Of a stretch of 7,386 nucleotides of DNA, positions 1 through 5,373 are shown one piece after another. Each line of letters opens with the position of its first letter. The first letter of the stretch is position 1. This stretch comes from an uncultured Eubacteriaceae bacterium (lineage in GTDB: Bacteria; Bacillota; Clostridia; Eubacteriales; Eubacteriaceae): contig CANQNI010000073.1 of the NCBI GenBank assembly GCA_947625175.1, forward strand, positions 1-7,386, written 5' to 3'. The translations under genes were made by a program, and so were the position numbers. The notes beneath the pieces were generated by a model. The model saw only the letters and a list, made by a program, of their open reading frames with translations. It ran no database searches and had not been told where the DNA came from.

Positions 1-60
1 ACTATAAAAGAAATAAGATTCAATAAAGCTAAATAATATTAAATATAGATAAAACATAAG

Positions 61-81
61 AAAAACCGCCTTTAAAGGCGG
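61..81 (-). terminator. Intrinsic terminator of the solute-binding protein gene
   Basis: The palindrome CCGCCTTTAAAGGCGG (66-81) forms a GC-rich hairpin. Read on the minus strand it is followed by TTTTTC (65-60). It begins only 6 nt after the stop codon of the solute-binding protein gene, so that gene ends its transcript here and no transporter gene follows in the same unit. Confidence 0.9.
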
Positions 82-87
82 CCGAGA

Positions 88-942
88 TTATTCAATAACG
101 TTTAGATTCGTATCAATATCACTAGTCATATCAGTTCCGAACCATTTTTCAGAAATTTGTTTTAATGTTCCATCATCATGTAAAGCTTTTAAAGCATCAT
201 TAATTTTAGAAATTAATTCAGTATTTTCTTTGCTAGCTGTAACACCAATTGGTTCATTAGTGATTGGTTTTTCTGTTGTGATAGTGAAAGTTTCTGGATT
301 CTGTTGTACATAATATTGAGCAACACCAACGTCAGTAACAACATAATCAATTTGTTGACCTTCTAAAGCGGAAAATGCATCGAGCATTCCATCATACTGT
401 TTTAATTCAAGGTCAACATTATTTTCTTCCATTAGTTTTTGAACAGCTATATCAGCAGAAGTTTCTAACTGAACACCAACTTTTTTACCAGCTAGTTCTT
501 CAATTGTTGAACCTTTTTCAGCAGTCCCATTATTACTTACAATAACAATACCATTTGAAATATAAGGATCTGACTGACTATAACTTTCAGAACGTTCTGG
601 TGTTATTGATGTAGAAGAAATAATAACATCATATTGATTAGCTTCTAAACCGGTAAAAATTCCATCCCAGGCAACTGTCTGAATATCAGTTTTAACGCCA
701 AGTTGTTTTCCTAAAGCATCAATTAAATCAATATCAAATCCAACAAGATTATTTTCATCGTCTCTGAATTCCATTGGAAGATAAGTATCGTCAACAGCTA
801 CATTTAATACACCATCTTCTAAAGGGTCAGTAGCACTATCTGAAGAACTAGTATCACTACTTTCACTTGTATTACTACCACATCCGGTAACAGCTAAGAG
901 TAAAAGCATGAGTATACATAAAATGGAATAAAATTTCTTCAA
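88..942 (-). CDS. Amino-acid-type ABC transporter substrate-binding lipoprotein
   Basis: This is an extracytoplasmic solute-binding protein of family 3 (polar amino acid/glutamine type), 284 residues, about the usual length. A lipoprotein signal peptide covers residues 1-20, with the lipobox VTGC and lipidated Cys21. A Ser/Asp-rich linker (about 22-38) follows, then the two-lobe binding domain. Family landmarks are GFDIDLIDAL (68-77), STSITPERSESY (110-121), whose Arg117 is expected to bind the substrate carboxylate, and TDVGVAQYY (203-211), whose Asp204 is expected to bind the amino group. The start is TTG (942-940), chosen because GAGGAG (956-951) lies 8 nt upstream and the signal peptide begins there. 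A terminator 6 nt after the stop, and the rubrerythrin terminator upstream, make it a single-gene unit with no permease or ATPase gene in the window. The exact ligand cannot be read from the sequence. Confidence 0.93.
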   Translation of the reverse strand: MKKFYSILCILMLLLLAVTGCGSNTSESSDTSSSDSATDPLEDGVLNVAVDDTYLPMEFRDDENNLVGFDIDLIDALGKQLGVKTDIQTVAWDGIFTGLEANQYDVIISSTSITPERSESYSQSDPYISNGIVIVSNNGTAEKGSTIEELAGKKVGVQLETSADIAVQKLMEENNVDLELKQYDGMLDAFSALEGQQIDYVVTDVGVAQYYVQQNPETFTITTEKPITNEPIGVTASKENTELISKINDALKALHDDGTLKQISEKWFGTDMTSDIDTNLNVIE

Positions 943-976
943 TATCCACTCTCCTCATATGTTAAAATCTTTTAAA

Positions 977-1005
977 ATTTTAACTTAACTATTTTAAGTT
1001 TTCAA
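977..1005 (-). promoter_or_regulatory. Sigma-A promoter of the solute-binding protein gene, with overlapping inverted repeats
   Basis: On the minus strand there is a -35 TTGAAA (1005-1000), a 17-bp spacer and a -10 TAAAAT (982-977), predicting a start of transcription near 970. The spacer is filled by a perfect inverted repeat, AACTTAA-5-TTAAGTT (982-1000). A second repeat, GTTAAAAT-8-ATTTTAAC (961-984), covers the -10 and start region. These may be operator sites, although AT-rich sequence yields such repeats by chance. Confidence 0.65.
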
Positions 1006-1012
1006 TAATAAA

Positions 1013-1039
1013 TAAAAAAAACTCCCCAAAAGGGGAGTT
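1013..1039 (-). terminator. Intrinsic terminator of the rubrerythrin gene
   Basis: A stem AACTCCCC (1020-1027), an AAAA loop and GGGGAGTT (1032-1039) form an 8-bp hairpin. On the minus strand it is followed by a run of seven T (1020-1014, partly in the stem). It lies 27 bp after the rubrerythrin stop codon. Confidence 0.92.
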
Positions 1040-1066
1040 AAAATAAGAAGAGAACATAACTAGTTT

Positions 1067-1669
1067 TTAATAGTTAACAATTAAAGGTTCAAAATAACCT
1101 TGTGGATGCTTACATGCTGGACAGATTAATGGAGCTTCTTTAGCTTCACAAACATAACCACAGTTTAAGCAAATCCATTTAATTTTTTCTGGTTTCTTAA
1201 ATAAAGTACCTTTATTCATTTCCTGAATTAAGGTAGTAAATCTTTCTTCATGCATTTTTTCAATTCCAGCAATCAGAGTAAATTTTTCAGCTGCTTCTTC
1301 AAAACCTTCTTCTTTAGCAACTTTAGCAAATTCTAAATAATCATCCTGTTCTATACGTTCACTGTTTTGAGCAGCCATTAAGTTAACTAGAGTATCTGTT
1401 TTACTTAGATTAACTGGAAAATATGGTTTGGAAGATTCTACTAATACAGGTGTATCTGCAACTTCTTCTGAATCTACAATAAGTTCCAAATAAACTTTAA
1501 AATGTTCGCTTTCATTAGAAGCTGTTTTTCTAAATATATTAGCTATTTGAATATATACACCCTTTTGAGCATATTTAGCATAGCGATTATATCTTTCTGC
1601 CGCTTGTGCTTCACCAGCTACACAGTTCATTAAGTTCTTAAGGGTTTCTGTGCCTGTTAGTTTACCCAT
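1067..1669 (-). CDS. rbr: Rubrerythrin (diiron peroxidase with C-terminal rubredoxin domain)
   Basis: Rubrerythrin is a cytoplasmic non-haem iron protein that reduces hydrogen peroxide in anaerobes using electrons from rubredoxin-type carriers. The product has 200 residues, the usual length. The N-terminal ferritin-like four-helix domain (about 5-150) carries the diiron ligand pattern: Glu20 in the AGEAQAAERY stretch, Glu53-x2-His56, Glu104-x2-Glu107 and Glu137-x2-His140. The C-terminal rubredoxin-like iron site has Cys167-x2-Cys170 and Cys183-x2-Cys186, followed by the typical GYFEP end. The ATG start (1669-1667) has AGGAGG (1684-1679) 9 nt upstream. Terminators on both sides (1013-1039 and 1764-1793) make it a single-gene unit. 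Its position directly after the ferrous iron uptake operon fits a role in handling iron-linked oxidative stress, but this is inference. Confidence 0.97.
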   Translation of the reverse strand: MGKLTGTETLKNLMNCVAGEAQAAERYNRYAKYAQKGVYIQIANIFRKTASNESEHFKVYLELIVDSEEVADTPVLVESSKPYFPVNLSKTDTLVNLMAAQNSERIEQDDYLEFAKVAKEEGFEEAAEKFTLIAGIEKMHEERFTTLIQEMNKGTLFKKPEKIKWICLNCGYVCEAKEAPLICPACKHPQGYFEPLIVNY

Positions 1670-1734
1670 TTAGGTTTTCCTCCTGAAAAGAAATTCTAAT
1701 TTAATGCGTTGTATTCAATATACCCCAAAGACAA

Positions 1735-1755
1735 TTAAAATTAACTTAATTTTAA
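1735..1755. promoter_or_regulatory. Perfect AT inverted repeat upstream of rubrerythrin (possible operator)
   Basis: TTAAAATTAA (1735-1744), a single C and TTAATTTTAA (1746-1755) form a perfect 10-1-10 inverted repeat 66-86 bp upstream of the rubrerythrin start codon, within the expected promoter region. A TATATT element (1719-1714) further down could be a -10, but no convincing -35 is seen. The repeat does not match the PerR consensus TTATAATNATTATAA, and its arms are all A/T, so chance is possible. Confidence 0.35.
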
Positions 1756-1763
1756 AAAATAAT

Positions 1764-1793
1764 AAAAAGATCACTAACTTAAAATTAGTGATC
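1764..1793 (-). terminator. Intrinsic terminator of the feo operon
   Basis: GATCACTAA (1769-1777), a 7-nt loop and TTAGTGATC (1785-1793) form a 9-bp hairpin. On the minus strand it is followed by TTTTTATTATTTTTT. The stop codon of the last operon gene (1787-1785) lies inside the upstream arm of the stem. Confidence 0.9.
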
Positions 1794-1955
1794 ATTCAAT
1801 TCTTCTTTCTTATGACAAGTTTGACTTAAAGCACAATTGGAACAATTACTTCCACAATTCGTCTTTCCTTTTTTTTTATCTAAGATAAGTTTGAATATAA
1901 TTAATACTACTACAGCAATTAATACAATTAATATTAAAAATGTTGATAAATTCAT
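1785..1955 (-). CDS. FeoB-associated Cys-rich membrane protein (56 aa)
   Basis: This is a short gene, read here directly from the sequence. The 56-residue product starts MNLSTFLILIVLIAVVVLII, giving one membrane helix at about residues 4-22. A basic stretch DKKKGK (26-31) follows, then a Cys-rich tail NCGSNCSNCALSQTCHK (33-49) with Cys34, Cys38, Cys41 and Cys47. This single-helix plus C-x3-C-x2-C-x5-C layout matches the small FeoB-associated Cys-rich membrane protein family found at the end of many Firmicute feo operons. Its role is unproven; a metal-binding accessory or chaperone role for FeoB is usually proposed. The ATG (1955-1953) lies one base after the feoB stop, with AGGA overlapping the end of feoB, so translation is probably coupled. 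The stop codon lies inside the operon terminator stem, so this is the last gene of the operon. Confidence 0.93.
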   Translation of the reverse strand: MNLSTFLILIVLIAVVVLIIFKLILDKKKGKTNCGSNCSNCALSQTCHKKEELNDH

Positions 1956-1956
1956 A

Positions 1957-4368
1957 TTATCCTATTTCTAGATCTATTTTATTTTCAATAGGTTTTTCTC
2001 TAGATTCGGAACGAAAAAGTAAGTAGACAAATAGTCCAAGTAAGATTAGGGCTACGATAGTTCCTATAACATTACCAGTTCCAAAGAACCATGAACCTAT
2101 CTGATAAATAATAAAGGAAATTATATAAGCGAAAACGCACTGATAAATTATAGCAAACCAGGTCCATTTAGCACTATTCATTTCTCTTCTTATTGCTCCA
2201 ATTGCAGCAAAACAAGGTGCACAAAGTAGATTAAAAATTAAGAATGAAAAAGCTGAAATTGGTGTAAAGAAAGCCTGCATATTACTCCAGATCTGCCAAC
2301 CATTTTCAGAAACTTCATCGAAACCTCCAAATAGTACACCAAACGTTCCAACAACATTTTCTTTAGCAATTAGACCTGTTATAGTAGCAACTGTAGCCTG
2401 CCAAGTTCCCCATCCAAGTGGAATAAAGATAAAACTAAAGAGAGAACCTATTCCAGCAAGAATACTATTATCCATATCTACTAAACCAAAATGGCCATTT
2501 TCAAAACCAAAGTTTGACAAAAACCAAATTAAAATTGTAGCTAAAAGAATTATAGTACCAGCTTTTTTAATAAAGGACCAACCTCTTTCCCACATACTGT
2601 GAAATAGAGTAGATAGTGTTGGCCAATGATACGCTGGTAATTCCATTACAAATGGAGCAGGATTTCCGGCAAACATTTTTGTTTTCTTTAAAATAATTCC
2701 AGATGTTACAATAGCAAAGGCACCAATTAAATAAGCACTAGGTGCTACCCACCAGGCTCCTCCTAATAAAGCACCTGCTATTAAAGCAATAATTGGAAGT
2801 TTAGCACTACAAGGAATAAAAGTGGTTGTGATAATCGTCATTCGACGGTCTCGTTCATTCTCAATGGTCCTCGAAGCCATAATACCTGGAACCCCACAAC
2901 CAGTTCCAATTAACATTGGGATAAATGATTTTCCAGATAATCCGAATTTTCTAAAAATTCTATCCATAACAAAAGCTACTCTGGCCATATACCCGCAAGA
3001 TTCTAGAAATGCTAATAAGAAAAACAATACAAAGATTTGTGGAACAAATCCAAGAACAGCCCCTACTCCGGCAACGATTCCATCTAAAATAAGACTTTGC
3101 AGCCACTGAGCACAATGAACGGACTCTAACCAATTCTGTAAAAGAACTGGAACTCCTGGTATAAATAATCCATAATTAGACGGGTCAGGTTCTTCTACTT
3201 TAAGGTAGTCAATATAATCCTGATAAGTTACAGGAATGATTTCCTCTACATTCCCTTCTTCATCGTAAAGATCAGCACTTGTTACTAAAGTTTTTGCTGA
3301 AGCTGGATCTAGACCCTGATCTTGAGCAGCTACATCGAAAGCTTCTATTCCCGTTTGTGCTAAATCATAATCTTCTAAAGCAATTTCATAGGCTTCTCGA
3401 CCAGTCCCAAAGAAAAAGAATCCATCACCAAAAACTCCATCATTAACAAAGTCAGTACACCATGAACCTACTGTGGTAACAGAAATAAAATAGACACAAA
3501 ACATTACTAATGCAAAAATTGGTAATGCTAACCACCGGTTAGTTACTACTCTATCTATCTTATCGGATAAAGTAAGCTCACCTTTGTTTTGTTTTTTATA
3601 GGTATTATTTAAAACTTTTCCAATAAAATCATAACGTTGATCAGTTATTATACTTTCAGTATCATCATCATATTCATCTTCCAAAGCACTTAATTTTTCT
3701 TCTATTTCATCTATCTGATTTTGGTTTAAATTAAGTTTTTTAAGAACTTCTTCGTCTCTTTCAAAAAGCTTAATTGAATACCAATATTTCTCATTTTCTG
3801 GAATATCAGTTAAATAATTTTCGAAATCTTTTAAGATATTATTTATATCCTGAGAGAAGATTTTATTTGGTTTTTGATTTAGATTAGCCAGTTTAATAGC
3901 TTTATTAGTTACTTCATCTATTCCAGAACCTTTTAGTGCCGAAATTTCTACAATTGGACAATTTAGTTCTTTTTCTAGATCCTCCAGTTTAATAATATCT
4001 CCATTTTTCTCGACAATATCAGCCATATTAATAGCTAAAACTAAAGGAATCCCTAATTCAAGAAGTTGGGTTGTTAAGTAAAGATTTCGTTCTATATTAG
4101 TACCGTCAATAATATTTAAAATTACTTCTGGTTTCTCATCTATTAAAAATTTTCTTGCGACAACTTCTTCTAAAGTATATGGAGATAATGAATAAATTCC
4201 AGGTAAATCAACGATTTCAACATCATCATGTTTTCTTAGTTTTCCGGTTTTTCTTTCAACAGTTACACCGGGCCAGTTTCCAACAAACTGATTAGAACCA
4301 GTTAATGTATTAAAAAGAGTTGTTTTACCTGAATTTGGATTTCCTGCAAGAGCTACTCTAATATTCAT
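1957..4368 (-). CDS. feoB: FeoB ferrous iron transport protein (GTP-binding permease)
   Basis: FeoB imports Fe2+ across the cytoplasmic membrane. The product has 803 residues. The N-terminal G domain (1-160) shows G1 GNPNSGKTT (9-17), the switch region with Thr36 in WPGVT, G3 DLPG (54-57), G4 NMAD (114-117) and G5 SALKG (143-147). A helical guanine dissociation-inhibitor-like spacer (about 165-265) follows. The membrane part (about 278-787) carries two gate regions: IGTGCGVPG with Cys491 and FIPCSAKLP with Cys520, then IAKENVVGTFG (667-677) and NLLCAPC with Cys716 and Cys719. An unusually long, acidic segment between the first and second membrane stretches (about 310-400) makes it longer than E. 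coli FeoB (773). The ATG (4368-4366) has only a loose AGAAGGGA-like ribosome site. It lies 22 bp after feoA-2 and 1 bp before the Cys-rich small protein gene. Confidence 0.98.
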   Translation of the reverse strand: MNIRVALAGNPNSGKTTLFNTLTGSNQFVGNWPGVTVERKTGKLRKHDDVEIVDLPGIYSLSPYTLEEVVARKFLIDEKPEVILNIIDGTNIERNLYLTTQLLELGIPLVLAINMADIVEKNGDIIKLEDLEKELNCPIVEISALKGSGIDEVTNKAIKLANLNQKPNKIFSQDINNILKDFENYLTDIPENEKYWYSIKLFERDEEVLKKLNLNQNQIDEIEEKLSALEDEYDDDTESIITDQRYDFIGKVLNNTYKKQNKGELTLSDKIDRVVTNRWLALPIFALVMFCVYFISVTTVGSWCTDFVNDGVFGDGFFFFGTGREAYEIALEDYDLAQTGIEAFDVAAQDQGLDPASAKTLVTSADLYDEEGNVEEIIPVTYQDYIDYLKVEEPDPSNYGLFIPGVPVLLQNWLESVHCAQWLQSLILDGIVAGVGAVLGFVPQIFVLFFLLAFLESCGYMARVAFVMDRIFRKFGLSGKSFIPMLIGTGCGVPGIMASRTIENERDRRMTIITTTFIPCSAKLPIIALIAGALLGGAWWVAPSAYLIGAFAIVTSGIILKKTKMFAGNPAPFVMELPAYHWPTLSTLFHSMWERGWSFIKKAGTIILLATILIWFLSNFGFENGHFGLVDMDNSILAGIGSLFSFIFIPLGWGTWQATVATITGLIAKENVVGTFGVLFGGFDEVSENGWQIWSNMQAFFTPISAFSFLIFNLLCAPCFAAIGAIRREMNSAKWTWFAIIYQCVFAYIISFIIYQIGSWFFGTGNVIGTIVALILLGLFVYLLFRSESREKPIENKIDLEIG

Positions 4369-4390
4369 TATTTATGTTCCCTTCTCTTTT

Positions 4391-4612
4391 CTATTCAATT
4401 TCAATTAAATCAGCATCATCTTTTCTAAGCGATAATTCATAATTTCGTACAGTTACTTCGATTGGATCTCCTAAAGGGGCAACTTTTCTAATATAAATAT
4501 CAACACCCTTAGTAATTCCCATATCCATGATTCTTCGCTTAATTGCTCCTTTTCCGTGAAGTTTTTTTACTTTAACTGTTTCACCAACTCTAGCTTCTTT
4601 TAGTGTTTTCAA
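4391..4612 (-). CDS. feoA: FeoA family protein, second copy
   Basis: This is a 73-residue FeoA/SH3-like domain protein, a cytoplasmic partner of FeoB of the usual size (about 75). The family pattern is clear: TLKEARVGETVKVKKLHG (3-20), KRRIMDMGITKGVDIYI (26-42), then the core APLGDPIEVTVRNYELSLRKDDADLIEIE. The last part, PIEVTVRNYELSLRK, is the conserved FeoA strand region. The start is TTG (4612-4610). No good ribosome site precedes it, the nearest being the AGG overlapping the stop of feoA-1, so it probably depends on coupled translation. It lies 15 bp after feoA-1 and in the same reading frame as it, separated by a TAG codon. The sequence differs clearly from feoA-1, so the pair is not a recent duplication. 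Confidence 0.94.
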   Translation of the reverse strand: MKTLKEARVGETVKVKKLHGKGAIKRRIMDMGITKGVDIYIRKVAPLGDPIEVTVRNYELSLRKDDADLIEIE

Positions 4613-4627
4613 AATAATTACGTATGC

Positions 4628-4837
4628 CTAAACAAAAATTCTTTTAGCTAAATCCTCTCCTATTGCAATACGGGCTTCTTTCACGTTAACAATAACATTT
4701 CCATGATGGATAGAAACCAGTTTTATTTTTTCACCAACAGTAAAGCCAAGATTATTTAAATGTTTTTTAGTTTCTGCTTTACCGCCTATGCGAGTGATTG
4801 TATATTCTTTATTTATTTCTGCTAAAACTAGTGGCAT
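4628..4837 (-). CDS. feoA: FeoA family protein, first copy
   Basis: This FeoA/SH3-like domain protein is the first gene of the feo operon. The reading frame is open up to an ATG at 4855, but AGGAGG (4849-4844) lies 6 nt before the internal ATG at 4837-4835. The 69-residue form beginning MPLVLAEINKEY is therefore chosen, since the longer start would place the ribosome site inside the gene. Family features are YTITRIGGKAETKKHLNNLGFTVGE, where the IxRIGG and LxxLGFxxGE pattern is typical, and the C-terminal NVIVNVKEARIAIGEDLAKRIFV, where VKEARIAIGEDLA is a FeoA signature. It is expected to act in the cytoplasm on FeoB. Why the operon needs two FeoA proteins is unknown; heteromeric binding to FeoB is a guess. 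Confidence 0.94.
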   Translation of the reverse strand: MPLVLAEINKEYTITRIGGKAETKKHLNNLGFTVGEKIKLVSIHHGNVIVNVKEARIAIGEDLAKRIFV

Positions 4838-4859
4838 ACTTAGCCTCCTTAGCATTCTA

Positions 4860-4881
4860 AAAGTTATACATGTATAACTTT
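4860..4881. promoter_or_regulatory. Perfect 22-bp palindrome: predicted metal-repressor operator of feo
   Basis: The half-site AAAGTTATACA (4860-4870) is followed directly by its exact reverse complement (4871-4881). The palindrome spans about +1 to +22 of the predicted feo transcript, 23-44 bp before the feoA-1 start. Position and symmetry suit repression by a dimeric DtxR/MntR-family regulator, and such a gene lies directly upstream. That this regulator binds here is inference. The palindrome could also form a hairpin in the 5' leader. Confidence 0.75.
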
Positions 4882-4886
4882 CAATA

Positions 4887-4908
4887 AAAGTTTAATACGT
4901 CTAACTTT
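4887..4908. promoter_or_regulatory. Degenerate second copy of the feo operator
   Basis: This 22-bp stretch keeps the outer AAAGTT and AACTTT arms of the palindrome at 4860-4881 and matches it at 17 of 22 positions. The centres of the two sites are 27 bp apart. It covers the -10 and part of the spacer of the feo promoter, so binding here would block RNA polymerase directly. Confidence 0.5.
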
Positions 4909-4917
4909 AATTGTCAA
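4889..4917 (-). promoter_or_regulatory. Sigma-A promoter of the feo operon
   Basis: On the minus strand there is a consensus -35 TTGACA (4917-4912), a 17-bp spacer and a -10 TAAACT (4894-4889), predicting a transcription start near 4882. It lies just downstream of the terminator of the regulator gene, so feo has its own promoter. Confidence 0.8.
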
Positions 4918-4943
4918 TAACAATTTAAGAAGAATGAAAACAT

Positions 4944-4966
4944 AAAAAAAGACAGCCGAAGCTGTC
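4944..4966 (-). terminator. Intrinsic terminator of the cobS-regulator unit
   Basis: On the minus strand GACAGC-TTCG-GCTGTC (4966-4951) is followed by seven T (4950-4944). The loop is the very stable UUCG tetraloop closed by C-G. The TGA stop of the regulator (4967-4965) overlaps the first bases of the stem. Confidence 0.95.
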
Positions 4967-5363
4967 ATATTTGTTCAATTTCATTATTTAATAATTTTTT
5001 AATTTTTTTAAATGTTTCTTCTGAAATAATGTGTTCAATAGCGCAGGCATCTTCTTCTGCAGTTTCTGGGTCAACCCCAATAAAGACGGTTAAAAAGGAA
5101 GTTAAGGTGGTATGACGATCATAAATTTGAGCACCTTTTTTCTTACCTTTTTCAGTTAAATAAATTTGCCGATATCGTTCATGCTTTACATAACCTAAAT
5201 CCTTTAATCTTCTAACTGCATCATTAGCACTGGCTTTACTAACATTCATTGCTTCAGCTAAATCGGTAATTCTAACACCACCGTTTTCTGAGGGATCATC
5301 TATATAAAGTTTTTCGATATAATCTTCTATAGATTCTGATAATTTCTTTTTGTTCTCTACCAT
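4965..5363 (-). CDS. DtxR/MntR-family metal-dependent transcriptional repressor
   Basis: This 132-residue protein belongs to the DtxR family in its short two-domain form, without the C-terminal SH3/FeoA-like domain of DtxR and IdeR. A winged helix covers about residues 9-75, with the recognition helix near NVSKASANDAVRRLKDLGYV (40-59) and the wing ending YLTEKGKK. The dimerization and metal domain follows. Visible metal ligands are Asp14 and Glu17 in SIEDYIEKLY, His84 in YDRH, and Cys107, Glu110 and His111 in DACAIEH. Asp14 matches the MntR position, where DtxR has Met10, while Cys107 matches DtxR/IdeR Cys102, where MntR has Glu99. The set is thus mixed, and the Cys favours iron over manganese. 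The gene starts 10 bp after cobS (ATG 5363-5361) and lies directly upstream of feo, whose promoter carries a palindromic operator. Control of feo by iron is a strong inference. Confidence 0.93.
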   Translation of the reverse strand: MVENKKKLSESIEDYIEKLYIDDPSENGGVRITDLAEAMNVSKASANDAVRRLKDLGYVKHERYRQIYLTEKGKKKGAQIYDRHTTLTSFLTVFIGVDPETAEEDACAIEHIISEETFKKIKKLLNNEIEQI

Positions 5364-5373
5364 AATTTAATAC

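Noticed and set aside
1..60. Possible gene or regulatory site at the left edge
   Set aside because: The stretch is plain AT-rich sequence after a terminator, with no usable frame or motif.
1735..1755. PerR box upstream of rubrerythrin
   Set aside because: The inverted repeat does not fit the PerR consensus closely enough to name the regulator.
2822..3109. Open frame of 95 codons on the plus strand inside feoB
   Set aside because: It lies wholly antisense to the conserved FeoB gate region, and its low-complexity translation shows no recognisable domain. It is a shadow of feoB.
4838..4855. Six extra N-terminal residues (MLRRLS) for feoA-1
   Set aside because: The AGGAGG ribosome site lies inside this stretch and is correctly spaced for the internal ATG at 4837.
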